DNA of 64,000 nucleotides, from NCBI RefSeq assembly GCF_038237375.1, contig NZ_CP151273.1, positions 62,001 through 126,000 of the forward strand, in the 5' to 3' direction. Made by a program: the position numbers and the translations under genes. Under the pieces are notes generated by a model. It was not told where the DNA came from, did not search any database, and saw nothing but the letters and a program-made list of their open reading frames with translations. Source of the stretch: Alcaligenes sp. SDU_A2. Its GTDB lineage: Bacteria > Pseudomonadota > Gammaproteobacteria > Burkholderiales > Burkholderiaceae_B. This document shows positions 43,468 through 52,359 of this stretch, one piece after another (positions within the stretch are counted from its first letter, which is position 1; each line of letters opens with the position of its first letter).

Positions 43468-44088
43468 ATGCCCTGGCGTTTTATCATTGCTGTCTTGCTG
43501 CTGGCTGCAGGAGCCTCGGTGTGGGGCGGCCTGGAATTGGGAAACTGGCTGATCGCGCACGGTCCCGAGAAGTCCATGGTCGTAGTGCAGGCCGATCCCA
43601 ACGACTTGCCCACCCTGGACGCCGACGGCAAGCCCTTTACCGCGCAGCCGCCTCAGCCCCTGCCCGATGGCCGCCTGGGGGTGCCACCGGCACCAACTCC
43701 GGTTGCCTGGGAAATCAATACCGAATCCCTGGAAGGCGAACAACCGCCCATTGCCTTGGCCACCACCTCCATTTCACTGGAAGAAGCCATACAAATCGCC
43801 ATGGCCGAGCAGAACCGCGAACTGCAAGGCATTGCCACTGTCGGAAATCTGAACGGACAGCAGCCCATACAGCCCGTGGATATCGCCCCACCTCCTCCGG
43901 CACCGCCACAAGATGTGCAAGTAGCCAGCAGCGGTGCCTGGCAAGCTCAGTTACAACAGGAACTGAACGCGTGCGGAGCCAAGGGCTTTTTCGAGCGCCC
44001 CAGTTGTTCCTGGGAGGCGCGTAATAAGTATTGTGGCCCCAATAACGCCTGGGGTCGGGTACCCGGCTGCCCTAGCAAAGCGTTTTAA
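43468..44088 (+). CDS. Uncharacterised single-pass membrane protein with conserved Cys-rich C-terminus
   Basis: The 206-residue protein has one N-terminal helix (FIIAVLLLAAGASVWGGLELG) and a proline-rich linker. A C-terminal block follows: ELNACGAKGFFERPSCSWEARNKYCGPNNAWGRVPGCP, with four cysteines in a pattern suited to two disulfides. I have no family name for it. The topology (helix, Pro-rich linker, small Cys-stabilised domain) suggests an envelope-anchored periplasmic protein. The ATG at 43468 is used; a TTG six bases upstream is possible. DsbA (53157) would oxidise the cysteines. Confidence 0.75.
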   Translation: MPWRFIIAVLLLAAGASVWGGLELGNWLIAHGPEKSMVVVQADPNDLPTLDADGKPFTAQPPQPLPDGRLGVPPAPTPVAWEINTESLEGEQPPIALATTSISLEEAIQIAMAEQNRELQGIATVGNLNGQQPIQPVDIAPPPPAPPQDVQVASSGAWQAQLQQELNACGAKGFFERPSCSWEARNKYCGPNNAWGRVPGCPSKAF

Positions 44089-44106
44089 GCACGCCGCTGC
44101 CCCATC

Positions 44107-44139
44107 AAAAAAGCCACTCCTACGGAGTGGCTTTTATAT
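44107..44139. terminator. Bidirectional intrinsic terminator
   Basis: AAAAAAGCCACTCC - tac - GGAGTGGCTTTTAT gives a stem flanked by A and T runs. It lies between the convergent Cys-rich-tail gene and bfr. Confidence 0.85.
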
Positions 44140-44161
44140 TTCGAGCAACGACGATGACGCT

Positions 44162-44641
44162 TTATTCGCCGTGTTCGCCCATCTGGGATTGCAGGTAATT
44201 TTGCAACCCGATCTTCTCGATCAAGTCGATCTGCGTATCCAGCCAGTCGATGTGCTCTTCGGTATCGTCCAAGATCTTCAGGAACAGGTCACGAGACACG
44301 TAATCGCGCACGGACTCGCAATATTCGATCGCCTCGACCACGGTCTGGTGAGCGGCCTTTTCCAGCTTCAGATCACAGCCCAGCAGTTCCGGCACGTTTT
44401 CGCCGATCATGATCTTGTGCATGTCCTGCAGATTGGGCAGGCCATCGAGCATGAAAATGCGCTCGATCAGCATATCGGCGTGCTTCATCTCGCCGATGGA
44501 TTCGTCGTATTCGTGCTTGCCCAGCTTGTTGAAACCCCAATGGTTCAACATGCGGGCATGCAGAAAATACTGGTTGATGGCCGTCAGCTCGTTCTTGAGT
44601 TGCTTGTTCAGATGTTGAACCACCACTTTATCGCCAAACAT
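44162..44641 (-). CDS. bfr: Bacterioferritin
   Basis: The 159-residue four-helix protein stores iron in a haem-containing 24-mer. Ferroxidase ligands appear in order: E18 ([20 protein letters not shown]), E51 and H54 ([13 protein letters not shown]), E94, and E127/H130 ([14 protein letters not shown]). The haem-ligand Met52 is present (EMKHAD). AGGAGAAG precedes the ATG at 44641. It is followed upstream by bfd (44912), the usual pairing for iron release. Confidence 0.95.
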   Translation of the reverse strand: MFGDKVVVQHLNKQLKNELTAINQYFLHARMLNHWGFNKLGKHEYDESIGEMKHADMLIERIFMLDGLPNLQDMHKIMIGENVPELLGCDLKLEKAAHQTVVEAIEYCESVRDYVSRDLFLKILDDTEEHIDWLDTQIDLIEKIGLQNYLQSQMGEHGE

Positions 44642-44911
44642 GTTCTTCTCCTGTGAATCTGGCTGGGCTTGCCACAGCAAAAGCCGGATGCCCTCGCAAG
44701 GGACCGGCTTGGTTTCGGCGCGCACACGAAACCTAGCCCAAGGCTTTGGGGGATAGAAAACCAAAGACTACCATGCACAGAAGGGAGAAAACACAAAACA
44801 CGCCCGTCCGGCTACCCGATCCGTTGCAGATTTGGGTTAATAGCAGGACTAACGAAACTCATTCCCACTCTGGGAGCGGGAGAGTCGATTCAAGTAGCGG
44901 TACCTGCCGCC

Positions 44912-45181
44912 TCAAGCGCGGCAGACAAGACGCTCGAAGGAAGGCTCGGCAATCAGGTTGTCGTTGGCGGCGTCTTCGACACGGGTTGCCCCAGCGGCCG
45001 AAATCATGACCTGATTGGCGTAACGCCCACCAGGCAGGTAATCCTGAGCCGTTTCCGCGCAACACCCACAGCAGGACGCCACCCCCAGCTGACCTTGCAG
45101 GTCCGCCAGGCTGGCAGCGCCGCCTTGCACAGCTTCCTGTACTTGACGCTCGGTGATGGCATTACATATGCAAATATACAT
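44912..45181 (-). CDS. bfd: Bacterioferritin-associated ferredoxin, with extended C-terminus
   Basis: The [2Fe-2S] protein reduces bacterioferritin to release iron. It starts MYICICNAIT (first two cluster Cys) and has SCCGCCAETA (the other Cys pair). At 89 residues it is about 25 longer than E. coli Bfd (64); the extra tail (MISAAGATRVEDAANDNLIAEPSFERLV) is acidic and unmatched. A promoter TTGATC-N17-GATAAT puts the transcript start at or next to the ATG, so the mRNA is probably leaderless. A Fur-like box (45181-45195) overlaps the -10. Confidence 0.92.
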   Translation of the reverse strand: MYICICNAITERQVQEAVQGGAASLADLQGQLGVASCCGCCAETAQDYLPGGRYANQVMISAAGATRVEDAANDNLIAEPSFERLVCRA

Positions 45182-45195
45182 GAGAACAATTATCA
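45181..45195 (-). promoter_or_regulatory. Predicted Fur box over the bfd -10 and start codon
   Basis: Minus-strand TGATAATTGTTCTCA agrees with the 7-1-7 Fur consensus TGATAATNATTATCA at 12 of 14 defined positions. The -10 GATAAT (45194-45189) lies inside it, so Fur-Fe2+ would block the promoter. Expected biology: Bfd is induced by iron starvation. Confidence 0.7.
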
Positions 45196-45351
45196 TCAAG
45201 AATACTGCAAAGATCAAGAGCCATTCTCATTTAATTTACCGGCCTGCTCACGCCGCCCTATGAAGCCCAAGACCACACTGTGGGGCAGGCACAAAAAGCG
45301 CGTCGATTCTGCAACATACCGAATGATCGCGCGGGGGCAGGAGGCCGTGCC

Positions 45352-46734
45352 TTACGCGCCCGCCGCGGCACGCATCCTGCGGCGGGATGCCGTTTCCAGG
45401 CCTTCGGCTTCGCGATACTTGGCCACGGTGCGTCGTGCCACGCTCAAACCCTGCGCCTGCAATTGGTCGGTAATCTGCTGATCGGACAGCGGCCGGGCCG
45501 GCGATTCGCTCCGTATCATCTGGGCAATCAAGGCCCGCACAGCCGAGGCCGACGCATCACTGCGACCATCGGCACTGCTCAACCCCACGCTGAAAAACTG
45601 CTTCAGCTCCATGACGCCCTGTGGGGTCTGCAGGTACTTCTGACGGGTGGCACGCGAAATCGTGGACTCGTGCAGGTCCAGCTCGGCCGCCAGATCGGCC
45701 AATTGCATGGGCCGCAAAGCGGCTGCGCCGCGCGTAAAAAAATCCTGTTGAATCTCGACGATGGCTTGCGCCACGCGCAGGATCGTCACAAAGCGGCTAT
45801 TGACGCTGCGCAGCAGACCCTGCGCCTTTTGGCGTTCGGCCAGCAAGGCCGGATGCGTATCCAACTCATACCCGGACAAAGAGGCCAATCGCAAACGCGG
45901 CATCGCCAATGGATTGAGCACGGCCTGCCAGCGCCCGGCGCTCCGGCGCAACAAAACATCGGGCACCACATAGGCCGATACGCTCTGCGTCCAGGCGCGC
46001 CCCGGCTTGGGGTCCAATTTCAGAATCAAATAATGGGCTCGTTCAACCAGATCCGCCGCAAAACGACCCGCCACACGCTGGCGCAGTTGACTGGGCGAGG
46101 CCAAGCTATGCACATGTTCGGAGACAAGATGGCGGGCACAGCGCAACAGATCGGCGTCCAGGCCAGCCGCCATCTGCATCAATTGCAGCTCCAGGCATTC
46201 GGCCAGATCACGCGCGCCCACGCCGGGCGGCTCCAGGGACTGCACTCTGGCCAACGCGCAGCGCAGCTCTTGCAGGGTCACCTCCAGCTCGACCGGCAGA
46301 TAGGACAAAATATCGTCCAATGAACAAGGCAGATAGCCGTTGTCATCGAGCTCGTCGATCAACAGTTGAGCCAAAGCCAAATCACGTGACGCCAGGCGCA
46401 ACAAACCGAGCTGCCCGCGCAAGTAAGCTCCCAGGTCCTGGGACACCGAGGCCTCCGGCAACCAATCCTCGTCATCATCGCTGCGACGAGAGTTGGAAAA
46501 ATCCAACGTCGCCCACGACGGCTCCGCGCCCTCCGACACCGTGTCGGAAGACTCTGCAGCGACATCCGCCTGCTCGTCCATGCGCTCCAGCAAAGGGTTT
46601 TCCAGCAAGGCCTGGGTCAGTTCCTGCTCCAGTTCCGCTCCCGACAGCTGCAGCACTTTAATAGACTGTTGCAATTGCGGCGTCAAAGCCAGCGTTTGCT
46701 GCTGGCGCAAATCTAGTGACTGACGCGTAAGCAT
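45352..46734 (-). CDS. rpoN: RNA polymerase sigma-54 factor
   Basis: The 460-residue protein has region I (Gln/Leu-rich RQSLDLRQQQTLALTPQLQQSIKVLQLSGAELEQELTQALLENP), an acidic region II (residues 55-100), the core-binding domain, and the RpoN box ARRTVAKYRE near the C-terminus. It is needed for enhancer-dependent promoters such as nitrogen genes. The start is set at the conserved MLTRQSLDLRQQQ (46734); an ATG six codons upstream is possible. Neither has a clear ribosome site. It lies outside the usual lptB-rpoN-hpf context: neighbours are bfd and an unrelated divergent gene. Confidence 0.95.
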   Translation of the reverse strand: MLTRQSLDLRQQQTLALTPQLQQSIKVLQLSGAELEQELTQALLENPLLERMDEQADVAAESSDTVSEGAEPSWATLDFSNSRRSDDDEDWLPEASVSQDLGAYLRGQLGLLRLASRDLALAQLLIDELDDNGYLPCSLDDILSYLPVELEVTLQELRCALARVQSLEPPGVGARDLAECLELQLMQMAAGLDADLLRCARHLVSEHVHSLASPSQLRQRVAGRFAADLVERAHYLILKLDPKPGRAWTQSVSAYVVPDVLLRRSAGRWQAVLNPLAMPRLRLASLSGYELDTHPALLAERQKAQGLLRSVNSRFVTILRVAQAIVEIQQDFFTRGAAALRPMQLADLAAELDLHESTISRATRQKYLQTPQGVMELKQFFSVGLSSADGRSDASASAVRALIAQMIRSESPARPLSDQQITDQLQAQGLSVARRTVAKYREAEGLETASRRRMRAAAGA

Positions 46735-46750
46735 AGGTACAATCGTTTCC

Positions 46751-47305
46751 ATGAAAACCGACAACGCCCAGATCCCTACCCCGGGTGACAGCCAGACGCT
46801 GCGCCACACTCTGTTCAAGCTTGGCGCCACGGCTACCATTTTCTGTACCGTGATCATCGTCGCCGTCGCCATCGTCTGGTGGGACCTGCTCAATCGTCTG
46901 ATCAGCTTCGGGCGCGGCCTGGACTATTCAGGCCTGCAAGCCCTGAGCATCCAGAACCTGGCCCTGATCAAGCAATACAATCCCTTTTTCTGGTGGACGG
47001 TGGTTGGCATCATCTCCCTTATTATTGCCTATCTTTTGCACGGTTTCGTACAAGCGATCATGCGCCGCAACCGACAGCGCGTGGTCGACGAATCCACTAT
47101 CGCGCATCTGGCGCGCAATCTAAGCCGCCCGGCTCGCGAAGTCATTCTGTGGGCCTGGCCGGATCAACGCAACCCGCTGACTGTCGGCGATCTGCAACGC
47201 GCGCATGCCGAAATGCGCTCGGGCCGGTATTCCAAAATGCAACTGGCCCGGCAACAGAATATCTTGCTTCAGACCGATTACGAGCGCAGCGAACCCCAAG
47301 TCTGA
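46751..47305 (+). CDS. Uncharacterised two-helix membrane protein divergent from rpoN
   Basis: The 184-residue protein has two membrane helices (LGATATIFCTVIIVAVAIVWWDLL near residue 25; FFWWTVVGIISLIIAYLLHGFV near 80) and a basic cytoplasmic C-terminal half (NRQRVVDESTIAHLARNLSRPAREVILWAWPDQRNPLTVGDLQRAHAEMRSGRYSKMQLARQQ). No family recognised. Its start codon is 16 bases from the rpoN start, so the two genes' promoters must lie within each other's coding regions or be shared. Confidence 0.72.
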   Translation: MKTDNAQIPTPGDSQTLRHTLFKLGATATIFCTVIIVAVAIVWWDLLNRLISFGRGLDYSGLQALSIQNLALIKQYNPFFWWTVVGIISLIIAYLLHGFVQAIMRRNRQRVVDESTIAHLARNLSRPAREVILWAWPDQRNPLTVGDLQRAHAEMRSGRYSKMQLARQQNILLQTDYERSEPQV

Positions 47306-47344
47306 CGCTTGCTTTACCGGCAGTTTTATGTTTGACTAACGGAC

Positions 47345-47497
47345 ATGGACCACGCACGCACTTTCTCTACTGCTTACCAAGGCTTCAGCCACGCTGCTGA
47401 ACCTGCCTTGTCGCATGCCGTGCGTTCTGGCCGTGCTCCGGCCACCCTGTCCCGTCTGTCTGCTTTGCTACTACTAGCGTCCGGTTGCCGGGCCTAG
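47345..47497 (+). CDS. leuL: Predicted leucine leader peptide of leuA (attenuator)
   Basis: A 50-codon frame begins MDHARTFSTAYQ and ends LSRLSALLLLASGCRA. Codons 41-44 are TTG CTA CTA CTA, four consecutive leucines, three of them CTA, which is very rare in the surrounding genes (CTG dominates). E. coli leuL likewise carries four Leu codons rich in CTA. It lies 130 bases before leuA and shows no similarity to a folded protein. Stalling here when Leu-tRNA is scarce would change folding of the downstream leader. The start lacks a strong ribosome site, so its exact beginning is uncertain. Too short for most gene callers. Confidence 0.75.
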   Translation: MDHARTFSTAYQGFSHAAEPALSHAVRSGRAPATLSRLSALLLLASGCRA

Positions 47498-47626
47498 TGT
47501 CCCGTGGCAGTTCGGCAGCCAATATTCAGCCACATCTACGTCATTTGCGCCGCCACCGGCCTACGTAAACGCTGAATCGCTGGTGACGGCAAGAAGTAAA
47601 AAACTTTTTGTCCGACAGGTATCCTC
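47498..47626 (+). promoter_or_regulatory. leuA leader, candidate attenuator folds
   Basis: ATTCAGC (47524-47530) pairs perfectly with GCTGAAT (47571-47577). A second hairpin, CAAGAAGT (47590-47597) with ACTTTTTG (47603-47610), has an AAAAA loop and ends 16 bases before the ATG, so it may control ribosome access rather than termination. No classic GC-hairpin-plus-T-run terminator is seen. Mechanism is inference. Confidence 0.5.
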
Positions 47627-49327
47627 ATGGCAATGCTGAAAACCCCCTCTCAAAAATACCGCCCGTTCGTCGCGTTCGAGCGCGATTTCTCGGAACGCAC
47701 CTGGCCGTCCAAGCGCATCACCCACGCGCCGATCTGGATGAGCACCGATCTGCGCGACGGCAACCAGTCCCTGATCGAACCGATGAGCGTGGCCCGCAAG
47801 GTGCGTTTCTTCGAGCAACTGGTCAAGATCGGCTTCAAGGAAATCGAGGTCGGTTTTCCATCGGCATCGCAGACCGACTTCGATTTCGTTCGTAAGCTGA
47901 TCGAGGAAAAGCGCATCCCTGACGATGTCACCATCATCGTATTGACCCAGTCCCGCGAAGACCTCATCAAACGCACGGTAGAAGCCGCAGCCGGTGCCAA
48001 GCAGGCCATCATCCACTTGTACAACGCCTGCGCCCCGGCCTTTCGCAAGATTGTCTTTAATCTGAGCAAGGACGAGATCAAGAACATTGCCCTGACCGGC
48101 ACCCGCTTGGTCAAACAGGAAGTGGCCAAGTACCCACAAACGTCCTGGCGCTACGAGTACTCGCCCGAAGTGTTCAGCACCACCGAACCGGAATTCGCGC
48201 TGGACGTATGCAATGCCGTGGTGCAGGCCTGGGAGCCCACCGCCGACAAGCCCGTCATCCTGAATCTGCCCGCGACCATCGAGGCCACCACACCCAATAT
48301 GTACGCAGACCAGATCGAGTGGATGCACACACATCTGCAACAGCGCGACCGCATCGTGCTGAGCGTACACCCGCACAACGACCGCGGCACCGCCGTGGCC
48401 GCCGCCGAACTGGCCGTCATGGCCGGCGCAGACCGTATCGAAGGCTGTTTGTTCGGCAGCGGCGAGCGTACCGGCAACGTCTGCCTGGTCACATTGGCCT
48501 TGAATCTGTATACGCAAGGCGTAGACCCCGAGCTGGACTTCTCCGATATCGACGAAGTGCGCCGCACGGCCGAATACTGCAACCAATTGCCCGTGCACCC
48601 GCGTCACCCCTATGCGGGCGACCTGGTCTTTACGGCATTCTCCGGCTCGCACCAGGACGCCATCAAGAAGGGCTTTGCCCAGCAAAAAGCCGACGAGCTC
48701 TGGGAAGTCCCCTACCTGCCTATCGATCCGGCCGACCTGGGCCGCAGCTACGATGCCGTGATCCGCGTCAACAGCCAGTCCGGCAAGGGCGGCGTGTCCT
48801 ACCTGCTGGAACAGGAACATGGCTTGGTCTTGCCGCGCCGCATGCAGATCGAATTTAGCCGCGCCATCCAGCGCGTAACCGACACGACCGGCAAAGAAGT
48901 CACCCCAGCCGATGTGTACGGCATCTTCGAGTCCGAATACCTGAACTGCAAAAAGCACTGGAAGTTACTCAAGCACCGCATTGTCAGCCAACCCCATGCC
49001 GAAAGCGGGCAACAATTCGCCATTGAAGTGGACATCGAGCAAGACGGTGTCGTGCGCAGCCTGACCGGCTCGGGCGAAGGTGCTATTTCGGCCTTTGTGA
49101 ACGCGCTGGATCTGTCCATCAAGATCATGGACTACAACGAGCACGCCATCGGCTCCGGTGCCGAAACCCGTGCGGCATCCTTTGTGGAAATGCGTATCGG
49201 CGACAACCCATCGGGTTTTGGCGTAGGCATACACCCGGACATCGTGACCGCGTCTTTCCTGGCCATTCTGAGCGCCGTCAATCGTCAGATCATTGCCCAG
49301 ACCGAACAGGAAGCCGCCACGGCATAA
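47627..49327 (+). CDS. leuA: 2-isopropylmalate synthase
   Basis: LeuA condenses acetyl-CoA with 2-oxoisovalerate, the first committed step to leucine, and is inhibited by leucine. The 566-residue protein is of the long form: TIM-barrel catalytic domain ([14 protein letters not shown] near residue 43, the metal-binding [38 protein letters not shown] near 245-285) and a C-terminal LeuA dimer regulatory domain (residues 430-560). The leader peptide upstream indicates leucine-responsive control. It is monocistronic in the window. Confidence 0.95.
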   Translation: MAMLKTPSQKYRPFVAFERDFSERTWPSKRITHAPIWMSTDLRDGNQSLIEPMSVARKVRFFEQLVKIGFKEIEVGFPSASQTDFDFVRKLIEEKRIPDDVTIIVLTQSREDLIKRTVEAAAGAKQAIIHLYNACAPAFRKIVFNLSKDEIKNIALTGTRLVKQEVAKYPQTSWRYEYSPEVFSTTEPEFALDVCNAVVQAWEPTADKPVILNLPATIEATTPNMYADQIEWMHTHLQQRDRIVLSVHPHNDRGTAVAAAELAVMAGADRIEGCLFGSGERTGNVCLVTLALNLYTQGVDPELDFSDIDEVRRTAEYCNQLPVHPRHPYAGDLVFTAFSGSHQDAIKKGFAQQKADELWEVPYLPIDPADLGRSYDAVIRVNSQSGKGGVSYLLEQEHGLVLPRRMQIEFSRAIQRVTDTTGKEVTPADVYGIFESEYLNCKKHWKLLKHRIVSQPHAESGQQFAIEVDIEQDGVVRSLTGSGEGAISAFVNALDLSIKIMDYNEHAIGSGAETRAASFVEMRIGDNPSGFGVGIHPDIVTASFLAILSAVNRQIIAQTEQEAATA

Positions 49328-49435
49328 ACCTCGTTTACGGCTGCGCCACAGTGATCCCGACGCGCAGCCGGCCCGGCCCACCAATGCCGCGCCCAAGACC
49401 TACATCGGCTGTCTGCGTACCCGCTGACAGCACCA

Positions 49436-49458
49436 GACCCGCCCAAAAGGCGGGTTTC
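49436..49458 (+). terminator. Weak terminator after leuA
   Basis: ACCCGCC/GGCGGGT with a CAAAA-type loop is followed by TTCTC. It lies about 110 bases past the leuA stop. Confidence 0.5.
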
Positions 49459-49536
49459 TCAATGGACAAGCCAGAAAGGCCCCCATCCGTGTTGGAGCGA
49501 ACCGGGCAACATCAGAATGCCTGAAGCTGACAGACA

Positions 49537-49571
49537 TAAAAAAGCCGGCCCCTTGGGGCCGGCAAAAAACA
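49537..49571 (-). terminator. Intrinsic terminator of the 105-residue hypothetical gene
   Basis: On the minus strand a GCCGGCCCC/GGGGCCGGC stem with a short loop is followed by TTTTTT. Plus strand reads ATAAAAAAGCCGGCCCC. Confidence 0.85.
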
Positions 49572-49585
49572 CCCGCATACTCCCG

Positions 49586-49903
49586 CTAAAACGTGACCGC
49601 CAGACCCGGCAGGTCAACCGTGACACGAGACGATTGCAAAGCCTGCAGACAGTGACGGGCAAACTCCTGAGCGCGTTCGTCGTCCTGCGACAGCAAACCA
49701 TAGCCCAACGCATCGGCCACACCCATGATCTTATCCAGTACCAGCACTTTGCCGCTGGGACGCAAAGGTTCGCAGCCCAACCGCTCCCAGGTATGATCCA
49801 GCCAGTTTCGTGATGCTGCGCCGGCCTGCTCGTCCAGTTGCACAGACGTGACCAGCTCCAATTGCTGGCGGGAATTGAAAATCACAAGCACGATCGCGCG
49901 CAT
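49586..49903 (-). CDS. Conserved hypothetical protein, 105 residues
   Basis: The small protein begins MRAIVLVIFNSRQQLELVTSVQLDEQAGAASRNWLDHTWERLGC and ends VTVDLPGLAVTF; the rest is mixed alpha/beta with LVLDKIMGVADALGYGLLSQDDERAQEFARHCLQAL. No signal peptide, no membrane helix and no recognised domain. AAGG precedes the ATG at 49903. It shares orientation with the DUF1840 gene 85 bases upstream and may be in the same transcript, ended by the terminator at 49537. Confidence 0.65.
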   Translation of the reverse strand: MRAIVLVIFNSRQQLELVTSVQLDEQAGAASRNWLDHTWERLGCEPLRPSGKVLVLDKIMGVADALGYGLLSQDDERAQEFARHCLQALQSSRVTVDLPGLAVTF

Positions 49904-49988
49904 ACGGGGCCTTTGCAAAAAATGGGTCGTAATGGCAGCTTAAGCAAAGACGGCCCGCCCAATTGTCGGCGAGCCGACAATCTGCCGA

Positions 49989-50336
49989 CTACCACGAGCG
50001 ATCGGCCGGCTCCCACAACACCGGATCACCGCTTTTATTTGCCTCACGCATCATGTCCAACAACGGAAAAGCACGCTGCTTGAAGCTGACCGCCTGCGAA
50101 ATGGGGTGATCAGGTTCGCGATCCTCGTCCTCGTGCGGCGATTGTTCGTTTTCTCTGTCCTGGCCCACGGCGTGCTCAATCCCCTTGATCGCGGAGGGCA
50201 GTTGCTCCGCCGTAAAGACGCCACGCTCGGGCAGGCCATCGGGGTAAGAGCGCCCCGCCGCCCGGAGAATAGGCATGGCATGTTCGACAAACATCAGGAC
50301 ATTGGCCGCGGCCTTGCTTTTGAATACGACTAGCAT
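49989..50336 (-). CDS. DUF1840 domain protein
   Basis: The 115-residue cytoplasmic protein begins MLVVFKSKAAANVLMFVEHAMPILRAAGR, the DUF1840 signature. GVFTAEQLPSAIKGIEHAV and a highly acidic Glu/Asp linker (ENEQSPHEDEDREPDHP) follow, then a C-terminal helix (FKQRAFPLLDMMREANK). AAGGAGA precedes the ATG at 50336. Function unknown; common in betaproteobacteria. An upstream extension of 41 codons is rejected. Confidence 0.87.
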   Translation of the reverse strand: MLVVFKSKAAANVLMFVEHAMPILRAAGRSYPDGLPERGVFTAEQLPSAIKGIEHAVGQDRENEQSPHEDEDREPDHPISQAVSFKQRAFPLLDMMREANKSGDPVLWEPADRSW

Positions 50337-50659
50337 ACGGTTTCTCCTTATGGATCTTTGTGCCTTCCACGCTGTTTTCGGAAAGCACACATCAGCAAGA
50401 TAGCAGGGATTGCCTTCTTGTGGAGAGTCCCCGATGACTGGCGCAGTCGCCAGACCCACGGCACCGGGTAGGTGGACATGACCGGGGATACGGGCAATGG
50501 CTGAAAGAGCGCCTGAGCTGGGGAGGCTTGCCTATTGAAAGGAATTTGCCGACAAATCACGCTATCATGTAGGCCTGTCCGGCGGGGCATTGTCGCGCCC
50601 GCCATCTGGGCCGTGCCATGTACGCCCCACTTGTTTTCATACCGATCCAGACACTTTCT
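50337..50659. promoter_or_regulatory. Divergent intergenic region between DUF1840 and argS
   Basis: This 323-base stretch holds no recognised gene. It contains a 6-bp hairpin CTGGCG-CAGT-CGCCAG (50438-50453) and a candidate argS -10 TATCAT (50563-50568) without a well-spaced -35. Nothing else is evident. Confidence 0.4.
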
Positions 50660-52345
50660 ATGCTTCCTGAGCAACAGTCCCAGTTAATCGCCCGCCTGCA
50701 GGCGGCTGTCAGCGCCATCTTGCCGCAGGCCCAGCCCACCATCGCGCTCGAGCGCCCCAAAGTGGCCGCCCACGGCGATGTGGCCTGCAACATCGCCATG
50801 CAACTGGCCAAGCCCGCCGGTCGCAATCCACGCGAACTGGCTCAGGAAATCGTCGGCACCCTGTTGGCCGACCCGGCCGCCACCGCGATCATCTCCAGCG
50901 CCGACATCGCCGGGCCAGGCTTTATCAATTTCCGCTTGACCACCGCCACCCAGCAGGCTGTGCTCCATAGCATCGCCCAACAGGGCGAACGCTACGGCCA
51001 CGTGGCTGCGCGCCAAGAAAAGCTGATGGTGGAATTCGTGTCCGCCAATCCCACCGGGCCGCTGCACGTAGGCCATGCCCGTCAAGCGGCGCTGGGTGAC
51101 TCGCTATGCCGCGTATTCAGCTCTCAGGGCTACGATGTAACCCGCGAGTTCTACTACAACGATGCCGGCAATCAGATCGACAACCTGACCATCAGCGTGC
51201 AGGCACGCGCACGCGGCATCGCCCCCGACTCCGAACAGTTTCCCGCCGACGGCTATAAAGGCGACTACATTCTGGACATCGCCCACGACTACATGGCCGG
51301 TGCCACCGTACAGGCGGCCGATGGCCAGTCCGTCACCGCCAGTGGCGACCTGGACAATGCCGACGATATCCGGCGCTTTGCCGTGGCCTACCTGCGCCGC
51401 GAACAAGACCTGGACCTGCAGGCTTTCGGCCTGAAGTTCGACAACTTCTTCCTGGAAAGCTCGCTCTACACCTCGGGTCGCGTCGACAAGACCGTGCAGG
51501 CGCTGGTCGATGCCGGCCACACCTACGAACAAGACGGCGCGCTGTGGCTGCGCACCACGGAACTGGACACCGGAGACGACAAAGACCGCGTCATGCGCAA
51601 GTCCGAAGGCGGCTACACCTACTTCGTACCCGATGTGGCCTACCATGTGTCCAAATGGGAACGGGGATTTCACCACGCCATCAACATCCAGGGCACAGAC
51701 CACCACGGCACCATCGCACGCGTGCGCGCCGGTTTGCAGGGCCTGGGCCTGGGCATTCCCAAAGACTTCCCGGCCTATATTCTTCACAAAATGGTCAAAG
51801 TCGTGCGCAACGGCCAGGAGGTCAAAATCTCCAAGCGGGCCGGCAGCTATGTCACACTGCGCGACCTGATCGAATGGGTAGGCCAGGACGCCGTTCGCTT
51901 TTTCCTGATCCAACGCCGCGCCGACTCTGAATTTGTGTTTGATATCGACCTGGCTCTGTCCAAGAGCGAAGAAAACCCGGTCTACTACATTCAGTACGCC
52001 CATGCCCGTATCTGCTCGGTATTAAACCAGTCGGCAGAACTGCTGCCTCAAGTGCCGCAGGCCGATGTCGCCCCCCTGACCGCGCCCAGCGAAATCGCGC
52101 TGCTGCAGCGTCTGGCCGAATACCCCACGGTACTGGCCCAGGCTGCCCGCGAACTGGCCCCGCATCACATCGCGTTCTGGCTGCGCGACTGCGCCTCGGA
52201 CTTCCACACCTGGTACAACGCCGAACGCGTGCTGGTGGACGATACCGCCCTGCGCTTGGCGCGACTGCGCTTAGCACACGCCTGCGCACACGTCATTCGC
52301 AACGGTCTGGGCCTGCTGGGCGTGTCCGCGCCCGAACGCATGTAA
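50660..52345 (+). CDS. argS: Arginyl-tRNA synthetase
   Basis: ArgS charges tRNA-Arg. The 561-residue class I enzyme has an N-terminal Add-1 domain, the HIGH motif ([21 protein letters not shown], about residues 122-142), and a KMSKS-equivalent motif ([28 protein letters not shown], about 380-400). The anticodon-binding DALR domain is at the C-terminus ([31 protein letters not shown]). The ATG at 50660 fits the family; an upstream reading of 14 codons is not conserved. The SPOR gene follows 14 bases later. Confidence 0.96.
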   Translation: MLPEQQSQLIARLQAAVSAILPQAQPTIALERPKVAAHGDVACNIAMQLAKPAGRNPRELAQEIVGTLLADPAATAIISSADIAGPGFINFRLTTATQQAVLHSIAQQGERYGHVAARQEKLMVEFVSANPTGPLHVGHARQAALGDSLCRVFSSQGYDVTREFYYNDAGNQIDNLTISVQARARGIAPDSEQFPADGYKGDYILDIAHDYMAGATVQAADGQSVTASGDLDNADDIRRFAVAYLRREQDLDLQAFGLKFDNFFLESSLYTSGRVDKTVQALVDAGHTYEQDGALWLRTTELDTGDDKDRVMRKSEGGYTYFVPDVAYHVSKWERGFHHAINIQGTDHHGTIARVRAGLQGLGLGIPKDFPAYILHKMVKVVRNGQEVKISKRAGSYVTLRDLIEWVGQDAVRFFLIQRRADSEFVFDIDLALSKSEENPVYYIQYAHARICSVLNQSAELLPQVPQADVAPLTAPSEIALLQRLAEYPTVLAQAARELAPHHIAFWLRDCASDFHTWYNAERVLVDDTALRLARLRLAHACAHVIRNGLGLLGVSAPERM

Positions 52346-52359
52346 CTCCATAGGCAAAT

